Positions 50,052-58,290 of a DNA stretch of 64,000 bases are shown here, in pieces. The DNA comes from Salibacterium lacus (GTDB lineage Bacteria; Bacillota; Bacilli; Bacillales; Marinococcaceae): assembly GCF_042684865.1 (NCBI RefSeq), contig NZ_JBHUML010000002.1:1550001-1614000 (forward strand), written 5' to 3'. How positions within the stretch are numbered: the stretch's first letter is position 1; the number at the start of each line of letters is the position of its first letter. The position numbers and the translations under genes were made by a program. The notes under the pieces were generated by a model. That model worked only from the letters and a program-made list of their open reading frames with translations. It made no database searches and was not told where the DNA came from.

Positions 50052-51759
50052 GATGAATGTCCTCCTCCTTTTTACGCTGCCGGACGGCATAGACACCGAA
50101 CAGCAGCACCGCCGACATGCCGACCCCGGCTATGCCCCACATCGACTTCTGCGCCAGAACTTTGGCGTGGTACACAGGATAGTCGAGGGACGCTGTCATT
50201 AATCCGGTTCGGTCAATAGTGGTATCAATGGTTCCGTCTCCGCTTGAGATCACGACGTTCTCCGCACTCGTCGTATTCTCCATCTCTTTCAAATCCATCC
50301 ATTCCACATTCGGAATCTGTTCCATTTCCCCCAGCAGCTTCTCCAGCCGCTCCACCCCGAGATAAGGATGGTAGAAACCACCTGCCATGCCGCCGTCTGT
50401 CACCTGATACTGATGCACGCGGTCCATCATTTTCTGCACTGCCTGCTCATCGTCCGGATGCACGTAGCTGAGCGTTTCCGGCAGCAGGTTCATCCCGTGG
50501 AAAAACGTAGGATTCGAGGCAAGCGGTGTCGTTTCCATCGTGCGCCAGTCCTTGTCATGCAGCTGCACCTGACCGACGTACGTCGAAAAATAATCGGATA
50601 CAACATTATAACCATTTTGCGACATCGTATAATGCGGCGCTTCAAACGCAAGCGGGTACAGCCCGTAATTCGCAAGCTCCTGAATGCCGCGGGTCAGGCG
50701 TTTTTCAATATACTCCCGTTCAAAAGCAAGGTTCTCTTCCTGCCACACTTCATAATCCTCCGGGCTGTCAAAATCCGCTTCCGTTCTCATATCCGGATTT
50801 TCCTCCTGCCCGTGGTAAATCGGCATATCGTGCTCCACGTCCCAGAATTCAAATCCCTCCCCGGTTTCACTGTCACGGAACTGATGGGTATAGCCGTGCA
50901 GCACGACGCTCCCGCCGTTATCCTGCATATACCGAAGCGCCTGCAGTACCTTCGGAGAATCACTGAAATGCAGTTCCTCCCCCGTCTCCGGATGCGTATA
51001 CACCGGAATAACCGCCATCATATACGGAATATTGTGCTCTTTCAGCAGCTCCGCCACATCCATCAGCTGCTCTGGATCCGCCATCGGGTGAATATCTTCC
51101 AGGCGGATGAACGCCGGCGTGTCGTCCGGTGCCTCTTCATCAAATATTTCATACAATACCTGGCTGAAATACGTCGAGAACGGCGGCACAAGAGAATCAA
51201 CGGCTACATGATAATGACCCTGGTTTTCCACGATGACCGGCTGTTTCGTCTCCGCTCCGAGTCCTTCCACAATCACCCGGGTTCCTTCCTCGATCGTGAT
51301 CCCATCCAGTTCATGCGGCTCAATCTGCCGCGTTTTATCCGGCTTCCCGGGCATCGACAGAGCCGTAACCGTTCCACAAATCGCCGGACCGACAAAATCA
51401 AATCCTCCTCCAAGCTCCGCCGTGTTATAACCGATGGCCGTGACCGGTCCGTTAAAGGTGTCGATTACCTCCGCCGTCCGGCCGGGAAGTGTTTCTTTTG
51501 TGACACCGTAATAAAAGATGTGCGACTTTCCTTCAGTGTCCCCTGCTTCAACGTCCGCAGCGTTCTTAAAAGTAATCGTGTCAGCAAACGCCCCAAGCGC
51601 CATATCGAGAAGGCGCACATCCGCATTCACTTCTCCATCCGTCGTCGTATACAGAACAAGTACGTCCTCTTCCTTTTCTTCCGCCGCCTCTGCCAAAGCT
51701 GGTTGGATCCATAACATGATAATCATTGCAAAAACCATCAGACGTGCCTTCCCCTTCAT
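50044..51759 (-). CDS. DUF2334 polysaccharide-deacetylase-like secreted protein
   Basis: 571 residues. Signal peptide (about 1-24), an extracytoplasmic body and one C-terminal TM (about 545-562) followed by basic KKEEDIHHG, so it is anchored outside. The DUF2334 domain (about 225-500) is related to NodB-type deacetylases: FIRLEDIHPMADPEQL supplies the acidic residues and VVLHGYTHQF the histidine pair. It probably deacetylates the polymer made by the next gene's product. ATG at 51759 (second of two) with AGGAGG. First gene of the operon. Confidence 0.85.
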   Translation of the reverse strand: MKGKARLMVFAMIIMLWIQPALAEAAEEKEEDVLVLYTTTDGEVNADVRLLDMALGAFADTITFKNAADVEAGDTEGKSHIFYYGVTKETLPGRTAEVIDTFNGPVTAIGYNTAELGGGFDFVGPAICGTVTALSMPGKPDKTRQIEPHELDGITIEEGTRVIVEGLGAETKQPVIVENQGHYHVAVDSLVPPFSTYFSQVLYEIFDEEAPDDTPAFIRLEDIHPMADPEQLMDVAELLKEHNIPYMMAVIPVYTHPETGEELHFSDSPKVLQALRYMQDNGGSVVLHGYTHQFRDSETGEGFEFWDVEHDMPIYHGQEENPDMRTEADFDSPEDYEVWQEENLAFEREYIEKRLTRGIQELANYGLYPLAFEAPHYTMSQNGYNVVSDYFSTYVGQVQLHDKDWRTMETTPLASNPTFFHGMNLLPETLSYVHPDDEQAVQKMMDRVHQYQVTDGGMAGGFYHPYLGVERLEKLLGEMEQIPNVEWMDLKEMENTTSAENVVISSGDGTIDTTIDRTGLMTASLDYPVYHAKVLAQKSMWGIAGVGMSAVLLFGVYAVRQRKKEEDIHHG

Positions 51760-51792
51760 CATGCTCCTCCTCTGTTCTTTGACGTTGTTTTT

Positions 51793-51891
51793 TGTTCTCA
51801 ATAAAGAACATAAGATATTTCTATATAGAACACAAATCCCATAGAAACCGCCCTGCTATGTTTATTCGCTATTAAGAACATATATGCATCG
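51793..51891 (-). promoter_or_regulatory. Candidate promoter and AGAACA operator cluster of the polysaccharide operon
   Basis: TTGTGT (51830-51835), 17 bases, TATGTT (51807-51812) is a plausible minus-strand promoter. A palindrome TGTTCT-N6-AGAACA (51793-51810) covers its -10. Further AGAACA half-sites lie at 51827-51832 and 51875-51880, and TGTTCC/TGTTCA at 51974 and 51983. The repeated half-site suggests a regulator binding several times; its identity is unknown. Confidence 0.45.
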
Positions 51892-52010
51892 AATTTCGTC
51901 GATTTTCTTTTATTTTTAAAATAATTAAAAACAGATCGCTACTTATACAGGGGAAACACCCGTAATAATGGATTGTTCCATATGTTCACTATAACGCACA
52001 TTAAATATAA

Positions 52011-52056
52011 AAAAAGAAGCCTTCCGATGCGCTCTGTCATCGAAAGGCTTCTTTTT
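52011..52056 (-). terminator. Intrinsic terminator of fliD
   Basis: AAAAAGAAGCCTT...AAGGCTTCTTTTT with inner CGATG/CATCG, 18 bases after the fliD stop; A and T runs allow termination from both strands. Confidence 0.9.
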
Positions 52057-52073
52057 CATTGACGGCAATGCTA

Positions 52074-53633
52074 TTACATCATTCCCATACCGCCGAGCTG
52101 CTGCTGGATCTGCTGGGCCTGCTGGTTGGCATCGGCGATCGCCTGCTCCATCCGGGTGAACTGATCATAATACCGATTTTCGGTACGTGTCATACGGCGT
52201 TCAAAATCACTGATTTCGTCGTCCATCTGATTCATTTCCCGGCCTATCGTAAACTGACTCGGATCTAATGTGTTTGGTCCGCCGGCACGTTCAGAAATAT
52301 TATCCACCGTCTGATCCACTTGTTCCCGGAGACGGCGGGCCAGCCCTTTATCTTCAGCATTTTCGCCGTCTGAGGCAAACAGCTGATACACCGATTCCGC
52401 ATCCTGGGAAATGGCCTGCTCCAGCTGATCTTCATCCACTTCAAGCTTTCCGCCGTCCTGGTAGTTGCTGGTCGTTGTTATTCCGATTTCTGTCAATTGA
52501 TCAAAAGACCCGCCGGTATTTACTGTGTCATAAAGGCTGCGCCGCATCGACGTGGTTGCATTAGACAAAATGTCATCACTGCGGAGATACCCGCTCTGGG
52601 ATTTCTCCTCCCATTGTGAGATTTCTTCATCACTCATCTCACTGCGCTGGTCATCGGTCAGCGGCGGATACTCCCGGTCGCGCTCTTCCGACAGCTTGTC
52701 ATTTGTTTTTTCAATCAAACTATTGTACTCATCCACGAAATTCATAACCGTTTCCTTGATGCCTTCTGTATCCGGACTGACCTGCAGGGAAGCTGAATTA
52801 CCGTTTTCTGCACTTGTTCCATTCAAGGTAATTTCGATGCCGTTTTCTGTAAATGTATTGGATCTTCTATTAGTTTCAATACCATTCAATGTAAATTCAG
52901 CATTTTGCGCTCCTCTGTATTCTGTATCAGCAAAGGAATTGAGGTTCAGTTGATTCGTTAAAAAATCGCCTTCGAAGGCCATTTCATTGCCGCCTTCATT
53001 GAACACTCCCGTTTCACTGCGGGTGACGGAAATATTCCCCGTCTGTTGATCATAGAAAGCACTTACTCCGGCATCAGACCGGTTCACCTCTGACAGGACA
53101 TCATTCAAGGAATCGGATCCCTCGAAGCTGAATTCTTTTTTCTCTGCTTCACCATTTTCGTTGTACGTTGTGATGCCAAAATCAATGGTTGAGCCTTCAT
53201 TGTAATCGTCAAACTGGTCTGCCAGTGATGCTTCAGGGTCAACATTCCCACCACTGCCACCTGTTATAGACGAACTTGACTGTACAGAAGCCGCCTCCGC
53301 AAGCTGGGTGACATCGGATACCGTGAAGGTCCCACTTTGTGCATCCGACGCCGCCGATGCCGATACCAGACTTTCGTTACTGCTGGAAGTCTGCTTCGCG
53401 GACAAGCTCGACCGCATAAACATATTGTCAAAAATCGAGGTGCTGAAAGACCGATACTCCCGGTTCATCTCCCGGTAATCTTCCATTTTATACTGCATTT
53501 GCATCTGTTCCTGCTCCATCTTAATCAGCGGCTGACGCTCCGCCCGCATCAAATCGCTCACCGTCTGGTCAATGTTCATGCCGGATGCAAAACCTGTAAT
53601 TCGATTCGTATTGCTGCCCATACCACTATCCAT
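52074..53633 (-). CDS. fliD: Flagellar filament cap protein FliD
   Basis: Extracellular hook-associated protein 2, which caps the filament and guides flagellin folding. The 519-residue product has the N-terminal FliD_N coiled coil (about 15-110: RITGFASGMNIDQTVSDLM, QPLIKMEQEQ), a variable central region (about 115-290) rich in Ser, Gly, Asn and Glu, and the C-terminal coiled coil (about 430-519) ending in many Gln. No signal peptide, as expected for flagellar export. Start ATG has GAGGAGGAA. Its partner FliT is encoded near 45.6 kb, not adjacent as in many relatives. Confidence 0.95.
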   Translation of the reverse strand: MDSGMGSNTNRITGFASGMNIDQTVSDLMRAERQPLIKMEQEQMQMQYKMEDYREMNREYRSFSTSIFDNMFMRSSLSAKQTSSSNESLVSASAASDAQSGTFTVSDVTQLAEAASVQSSSSITGGSGGNVDPEASLADQFDDYNEGSTIDFGITTYNENGEAEKKEFSFEGSDSLNDVLSEVNRSDAGVSAFYDQQTGNISVTRSETGVFNEGGNEMAFEGDFLTNQLNLNSFADTEYRGAQNAEFTLNGIETNRRSNTFTENGIEITLNGTSAENGNSASLQVSPDTEGIKETVMNFVDEYNSLIEKTNDKLSEERDREYPPLTDDQRSEMSDEEISQWEEKSQSGYLRSDDILSNATTSMRRSLYDTVNTGGSFDQLTEIGITTTSNYQDGGKLEVDEDQLEQAISQDAESVYQLFASDGENAEDKGLARRLREQVDQTVDNISERAGGPNTLDPSQFTIGREMNQMDDEISDFERRMTRTENRYYDQFTRMEQAIADANQQAQQIQQQLGGMGMM

Positions 53634-53691
53634 GATTGGTTCCTCCTCTTGTGATAGAGAACATCATATCCCGAGTTCATTTCTGTAAGTA

Positions 53692-53699
53692 ATATCGGA
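53692..53699 (-). promoter_or_regulatory. Possible sigma-D-type -10 of fliD
   Basis: The minus strand reads TCCGATAT, one base from GCCGATAT. At 15 bases upstream the TAAA box is not matched, so this is weak. Its position, about 60 bases before fliD, is reasonable. Confidence 0.45.
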
Positions 53700-53791
53700 T
53701 AAATCTTCATAAAATGAAGAGAAAACTGGAAAATAGGTAGAAGGTCGGAACGAAGAAAGGGGCTGTATCAAAAGCCATTAAACGTTAAGAA

Positions 53792-54041
53792 GGCATCCGC
53801 TGCAGGCGGACGCTTGCCGCGGGCAGCGCCTCAGCTACATGGTGGTAAAGGAGGATCGGCTAAGTTCGGCACGTCCTGTGCCGACGCCGATGTGACTCAC
53901 ATCGTGTGAGCCTCCGTTTGATGGGATCTTCGGCTGCTGCTTCGACGAACAGGATGTTCTAGTGCCGGCGTTGGTCACAGGACGTGACCGGTTTTAGCCG
54001 GCGAACTGCTAAAATGGCGTCGCCGCCTTCCGCTTCTGCCT
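53792..54041. repeat. 250-bp intergenic element with long imperfect inverted repeat
   Basis: Fills most of the fliD-flaG gap. The arms (about 53853-53890 and 53966-54003) share CACGTCCTGTG and its exact complement CACAGGACGTG within about 37 similar bases. Three local perfect hairpins occur: 53866-53884 (TCGGCAC, loop GTCCT), 53888-53904 (CGATGTGA) and 53973-53989 (GGTCAC, loop AGGAC). Its ends, GCGGACGCTTGCCGCGGGC and CGCCGCCTTCCGC, resemble a dispersed intergenic repeat family I know from other Bacillaceae genomes. No reading frame is apparent. Confidence 0.7.
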
Positions 54042-54067
54042 GGGGTGAATTTTCTATATTGGTGAAA

Positions 54068-54097
54068 AAGGAGCTGTACCAAAAGGTACAGCTCCTT
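54068..54097 (-). terminator. Intrinsic terminator of flaG
   Basis: AAGGAGCTGTACC/GGTACAGCTCCTT perfect 13-bp stem, loop AAAA, 12 bases past the flaG stop; a short A-run at its left gives T's on the minus strand. Confidence 0.9.
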
Positions 54098-54108
54098 CTT
54101 CTCACCGG

Positions 54109-54471
54109 TCAGGCTTTTTCGTCCACAATCAGTCCAGCCTGCTGAAGGATTGCTGCCTTCATATCCAGAAATTTTTCCGGAGGCACTTCGCGGATGACTT
54201 CATCGGTGTCCCGATTAAGTACTTGAACATACACCTGTTCCAACTTATCGTGAACATTGAACTTCAAGTCGGTAAACGTCATCTCAAGCAGTCCATTCAT
54301 CTCATCGGCCTGCTCCTGCAGCGTTTTCATATCGGGCATCATCGAAGACTCATCCTGCGCTTTCTCCGAAACTGTTCCTGAAACAGAATCATTCGTGGAC
54401 ACCTGTCCCCCGGCAGCCTGACCGGCCCGCATCAGATCAGATACTACGGTACCCGACACATGAGCACCCAT
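54109..54471 (-). CDS. flaG: FlaG-family flagellar protein (YvyC)
   Basis: Small soluble protein of 120 residues that influences filament length or FliD interaction in other bacteria. The C-terminal FlaG domain (about 60-115) is clear: FTDLKFNVHDKLEQVYVQVLNRDTDEV in pieces DLKFNVHDKLEQVYVQV and VIREVPPEKFLDMKAA. The N-terminal 55 residues are Ser, Gly and Glu-rich and probably disordered. GGAGGAGGAAGG precedes the ATG. Upstream of fliD, the normal order. Confidence 0.92.
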   Translation of the reverse strand: MGAHVSGTVVSDLMRAGQAAGGQVSTNDSVSGTVSEKAQDESSMMPDMKTLQEQADEMNGLLEMTFTDLKFNVHDKLEQVYVQVLNRDTDEVIREVPPEKFLDMKAAILQQAGLIVDEKA

Positions 54472-54505
54472 AACCCTTCCTCCTCCCTATACAGGCTCAC
54501 GCATT

Positions 54506-54513
54506 ATATCGGA
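54506..54513 (-). promoter_or_regulatory. Possible sigma-D-type -10 of flaG
   Basis: Minus strand TCCGATAT followed by AAT, 35 bases before flaG. The same variant octamer precedes fliD. A TAAA box at the proper distance is not seen. Confidence 0.45.
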
Positions 54514-54542
54514 TAATTTTTGAAAAATTGCACGCCTCCATA

Positions 54543-54576
54543 CAAAAAAAGCCCTCCCTTTTGAAAGAGAAGGCTT
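54543..54576 (-). terminator. Terminator-like hairpin after the YjfB-type gene
   Basis: AAGCC/AGGCTT outer arms with a partly paired CTCCC/GAGA interior and T7 on the minus strand, just after the stop at 54588. Confidence 0.7.
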
Positions 54577-54587
54577 CCATCATTCCA

Positions 54588-54788
54588 TTAGACGGAAAGA
54601 TCAACAGATGCACCTTTGTGCGGCTGGGCCGCCTGTTGAATAGCCTGCGCACCAGATTTATCAAGCATTTCGGTCATCAGATTGTTCTGCTGCTCACTCG
54701 TATCCATCGCTTTCTTCATGATCGACATGTTCGCCTGCTGTTTCACCTGCGCCTGGCTGTGCGCGATCGAAGCTCCTGCGATATCCAT
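54588..54788 (-). CDS. YjfB-family putative motility protein
   Basis: A 66-residue protein of the YjfB family, small proteins often encoded beside flagellin or FlaG and suspected, not proven, to act in motility. Its start MDIAGASIAHSQAQVKQQ and the later MTEMLDKSGAQ match the family pattern of a Gln/Ala-rich amphipathic helix. I chose the ATG at 54788 with GGAGGT six bases upstream. A sigma-D-type promoter lies 42 bases before it and a hairpin follows, so it is monocistronic. Confidence 0.82.
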   Translation of the reverse strand: MDIAGASIAHSQAQVKQQANMSIMKKAMDTSEQQNNLMTEMLDKSGAQAIQQAAQPHKGASVDLSV

Positions 54789-54829
54789 GGAAACACCTCC
54801 AAACCGAGAAGTAATTGATTCCATTAATT

Positions 54830-54856
54830 ATATCGTCAATCTATTATAAAGCTTAA
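54830..54856 (-). promoter_or_regulatory. Sigma-D-type promoter of the YjfB-family gene
   Basis: Minus strand TTAA (54853-54856), 15 bases, GACGATAT (54830-54837): one mismatch to each half of the TAAA-N15-GCCGATAT consensus with exact spacing. Confidence 0.65.
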
Positions 54857-54880
54857 ATGTCTTTAAAATTATCTTTACTT

Positions 54881-55875
54881 TTAATTCCAAACACTTTCCT
54901 CATATTCGCTTATATAATCTAAATGCTCCACTGATATATTATTTTTCATAAAATTAATATACTTGGTTTGAATAGTTCGTTGCAATGCTAAAGGTAAATT
55001 CACTTCTAATATTTCTTCTCCCGGATATGATAGGTTAAGAATGTCATACATATCCTCTACCTGTGTTTCATCTGCATATTCTACAAATCTTCTGTAACCC
55101 ACTGGCCCCCATTGGAATATTGGGAAATAATTTGATTCTTCTCCTGCTGCATACGGTATTCTTTTGAGTTAATTAGAGTATCTGTTAATATTGTAGAAAG
55201 TTTATTTAAATGAGAAAGTAAATGGGTTCGCTTTAAATCCAAAGAAGGATTAATATTCTCTTGAATTCTAGTTTTAGGGAAAGGTACTTCAAACCTCTCA
55301 GATAGAAGCTTCCAAAATTTATCTTCATCGTTCTTAAATAGTTCATAAGGCATAATATAAACATTAGAAAAATATCTTTTGTAACAATTCACGATATGTT
55401 CCAGATCCATGGAGTGTTGCAAAAAATCAAAACTTTTTGTCATAAAATCTTCCATAGTTCCGTGTGAACCTTGTTTTATAGACTGTACATATATAGATTG
55501 TATCCATGAAATTGGATCTCTTACTACTAATAAAACATTGGGGGTAGATTTAGATAGCTGGCTTAATGCAGAACTCGTGTAATTTATAAAGTCAGGAATC
55601 TTATGGTGTAATGCATGCTGATTCAAAAATGAAGTTGAAAACCCCTCATTACTAAGTACTAATTTCTGTCCTTTTTGATAAGGGATATCAAGTTTTATCT
55701 GATCGACAGCAGGTGGTGCAGGCAGGTTTTGTTTAGTTATGGAGTCTCTAAGAACGTTAAGATAATTTATTGAACCTTTCCAGGACAATGAAAATTTATC
55801 ATCTTTCATCCAAATGTTCTGCATATAAGTAGTACCTGTTTTCATCATTCCTATGTGTATGAAACCAATGTCCAT
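54881..55875 (-). pseudogene. Sulfotransferase, frameshifted near its 3' end
   Basis: PAPS-dependent sulfotransferase fold. The first 264 codons (55875-55081) carry the 5'-phosphosulfate loop HIGMMKTGTTYMQ at residues 7-19 and the 3'-phosphate motif VVRDPISWIQSIYVQS near residue 118-133. The frame then ends early at TAG 55081. A second frame, 54881-55105, continues with GYRRFVEYADETQVEDMYD to a natural end. One extra G in the run of five G (complement of 55106-55110) would join them into a 331-residue protein, the usual size. This may be a true mutation, a phase-variable tract or a sequence error. Last gene of the nonulosonic-acid cluster; it may sulfate the glycan. Confidence 0.8.
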
Positions 55876-55924
55876 GTCAAACGCTCCTTTCTTTATATTT
55901 CGAATTTGTTTTACAAATCAAAGA

Positions 55925-56626
55925 TTAATCATTTAGTTTACCACGTTCTCTTAATAAATAGTCAGTTATCATAAAATCTTGTTCTGTATCGATGTCATAA
56001 GAACGCTCTTTCGGCATAATGTATGGTACTGTTTTTTCTTTTATGAATTGGCTGAACTCTACAATCCAATTAGTATCGGCTGCATATACCGCCCCATTAA
56101 GAGAATACACATTCGGCAGCTCTTGTCTTAAAGAAGCAGCGTTTCTGAATAAAGGAATCATTACTTCTTCATCCTCAATTCTATACATCCAATAGGGTGA
56201 TTTATCGGCTTCGGTTACTGTTACACAGGAAGGTGCGCTGGAGTTCAAAAGTGTTTCAATGCACCCATCTATATCTTCAACAGTTCTCAGTGGCGAGGTA
56301 GGTTGTAACAATACGACAACATCATAGCCCGGAAGTTCATTTAATGCGTGAATAACAGGGTTGATGCCAGGTGTATTATCTTCTGCAAGAGTTTGAGGAC
56401 GGATAAATGGTACTTCGCAGTCGTATCGAGACGCTACAGATATAATTTCTTGATCTTCTGAAGATAGTATTAAACGGTCTATATATTTGGATTTTTTTGC
56501 TTCTTCAATAGTCCAAGCTATTAAAGGCTTATCAGCTAAATAGCGGATATTTTTTCTCGGTACACCTTTAGAACCTCCTCTAGCAGGAATAATAGCTAAG
56601 ATCTTCTTTGTTTTTTTATTACTCAA
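55925..56626 (-). CDS. legF: CMP-nonulosonic acid cytidylyltransferase (LegF/NeuA-like)
   Basis: Activates a sialic-acid-like sugar (probably a legionaminic acid) with CTP to its CMP form. The 233-residue product has the signature IIPARGGSKGVPRKNIRYLADKPL in pieces IPARGGSKG and KNIRYLADKPLIAWTI, LQPTSPLRTVEDID (near residue 108), and DIDTEQDF near the C-terminus for metal binding. It is adjacent to ptmE-like and neuB-like genes. It could equally act on neuraminic acid; the pathway context favours legionaminic acid. Confidence 0.9.
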   Translation of the reverse strand: MSNKKTKKILAIIPARGGSKGVPRKNIRYLADKPLIAWTIEEAKKSKYIDRLILSSEDQEIISVASRYDCEVPFIRPQTLAEDNTPGINPVIHALNELPGYDVVVLLQPTSPLRTVEDIDGCIETLLNSSAPSCVTVTEADKSPYWMYRIEDEEVMIPLFRNAASLRQELPNVYSLNGAVYAADTNWIVEFSQFIKEKTVPYIMPKERSYDIDTEQDFMITDYLLRERGKLND

Positions 56627-57664
56627 TTAAAATACCTCACGGTAATCATTATTTGCTTGCTGATAATCATCGTACCTTCCAATATCCAGCCAATATTCAC
56701 GCAGAGGAAAAGCAGATAACGAGTAATTCTGCTCCATCATTTTTCTGAAGAGCTCCGGCATATCATAAAATTGGTTGTAGGGGATAAGTTGCAACAGTTC
56801 AGGATCAAGTACATAAATTCCTGCATTTACGAATTCTTTGTGCAGAGGTTTCTCTTCTATGCTTGTGAGTTGATCACCATTGGTCCGGATAACCCCATAC
56901 GGTACTTGAAATTCATATTCTCTGACACACATCGTGCCATAAGATTGATTATCTTCATGGAATCGGAGCAGCTGCTCGAAATTAATAGTAGTTAATAAAT
57001 CCGCGTTCATAACGAAAAAAGGCTCCTTTATTTCATCTTCCAGCAACGATAGTGGACCGGCTGTACCAAGGTTTATCGATTCATCTATGTATGTGATAGA
57101 CACTCCAAAAGACCGCCCGTCCTGGAAATAATCTTTAATTAATTCACGTTTGTAATTAACGCATAGATATATGTCTGTAAAACCATACATTTTAAAACTT
57201 TCAATTATTATTTCCAAAATTGGTTTTTCTCCTATCTTTAATAGCGGCTTGGGCATCGTTTCTGTTAGAGGTCGCAGCCGTGTCCCTAACCCTCCTGCCA
57301 TCAGCACTACTTTATTCCGTTTCTTCGGAGCTTTTTTCACTTCTTGTTTAGAAATAACATTGATTAATTGATAATCATCGTTAACAACAGGAAGATGCTC
57401 CACAGTTGAATGTTGAAAAATAACTGTTGCATTTTCATCACCAACAGCAACAGTCGGGTTTGGGTTCATAATTTGTTCTGTCTTTTCATCAAGAGAGATT
57501 CCTTTCAGCAAACCACGTCGCACATCTCCATCTGTAACTGTTCCTAATAAACGGTTATTATCATCTATTACGGCAGCAAATTGACTTGCAGCCTGATCTA
57601 TTATTTTCATTGTTTCCATAATAGAGCAATCAGGTTGTACTATTAGTTGTCTCCATTCCATCAT
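56627..57664 (-). CDS. ptmE: CBS-domain sugar-phosphate nucleotidyltransferase (PtmE-like)
   Basis: 345 residues: two CBS motifs (about 1-115, with AAVIDDNNRLLGTVTDGDVRRGLL and HLPVVNDDYQLINVIS in parts) joined to a GlmU/RmlA-type nucleotidyltransferase (about 118-345: LMAGGLGTRLRPLTETMPKPLLKIGEKP in parts, MNADLLT, and EKPLHKEFVNAGIYV). In Campylobacter PtmE makes GDP-glucosamine, the entry point of legionaminic acid synthesis, and has this domain order. ATG at 57664, nine bases after GAGAGGTG, overlapping the previous gene. PtmA, PtmF and a dedicated GlmS are not seen in the window. Confidence 0.85.
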   Translation of the reverse strand: MMEWRQLIVQPDCSIMETMKIIDQAASQFAAVIDDNNRLLGTVTDGDVRRGLLKGISLDEKTEQIMNPNPTVAVGDENATVIFQHSTVEHLPVVNDDYQLINVISKQEVKKAPKKRNKVVLMAGGLGTRLRPLTETMPKPLLKIGEKPILEIIIESFKMYGFTDIYLCVNYKRELIKDYFQDGRSFGVSITYIDESINLGTAGPLSLLEDEIKEPFFVMNADLLTTINFEQLLRFHEDNQSYGTMCVREYEFQVPYGVIRTNGDQLTSIEEKPLHKEFVNAGIYVLDPELLQLIPYNQFYDMPELFRKMMEQNYSLSAFPLREYWLDIGRYDDYQQANNDYREVF

Positions 57665-57672
57665 GATGAAAA

Positions 57673-58290
57673 TCACCTCTCTTTTGCAGGGACACCATAA
57701 ACTTTTTTATTGTCAGAAACATTTTGCACCACAACAGATCCCGCACCAATGATGGTAGAATGCCCTATTTTTACTTCATGAATTACTGAAGTACCCGTAC
57801 CAATAAGTGATTGATCCCCGATAATGACTTCTCCGGAAAGAACAACTCCCGGTGCCAAGTGAGCATGGGATCCTATCCGGCAGTCATGATCTACACTTGC
57901 TTTTGTATTTACTATGGAGTTATGACCTATACTCGATTCTGGTTGTAACACACTTCCCGCCATTATCTGCACACCTTCTCCTAATTGGACAGAGGAAGAT
58001 ATAATGGCGGAGTTATGAATAACAGATAAAAATTGATATCCTTTATGTTTAAAATACTCGAATAATTGCTTTCGTAATTCAGGAATTTTCGTCGAGCCTA
58101 CACCGTTAACCAGCATTATATCATTTGGATCATAAGATTCTATTACGTCATCTTCCCCTAAATATGTAAGTCTACTTCCCTCTTCTTGAGGTGCTGTATA
58201 ACCTAATATATAATAACCTTGGTCATCCAATATGGAGACTAACACTCGCGCATGACCACCATTTCCAATTATAATTACCGGGCATTTCAT
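57673..58290 (-). CDS. legH: Sugar O/N-acyltransferase (LegH/PglD/NeuD-like)
   Basis: 205 residues: an N-terminal nucleotide-sugar-binding Rossmann-like domain (VIIIGNGGHARVLVSIL, about 4-20) and a left-handed beta-helix (about 90-205) with repeats such as VQLGEGVQIMAGSVL, NSIVNTKASVDHDCRIG and DQSLIGTGTSVIHEV. His in ASVDHDC is the likely general base. In Leg pathways LegH acetylates the 4-amino group of the dideoxy-amino sugar; NeuD of sialic acid clusters is similar. The ATG at 58290 overlaps the neuB-like stop by 4 bases. Confidence 0.85.
   Translation of the reverse strand: MKCPVIIIGNGGHARVLVSILDDQGYYILGYTAPQEEGSRLTYLGEDDVIESYDPNDIMLVNGVGSTKIPELRKQLFEYFKHKGYQFLSVIHNSAIISSSVQLGEGVQIMAGSVLQPESSIGHNSIVNTKASVDHDCRIGSHAHLAPGVVLSGEVIIGDQSLIGTGTSVIHEVKIGHSTIIGAGSVVVQNVSDNKKVYGVPAKER

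Noticed and set aside
53761..54060. CRISPR array or insertion sequence between fliD and flaG
   Set aside because: No regular spacer-repeat pattern and no transposase; the element is an inverted-repeat structure.
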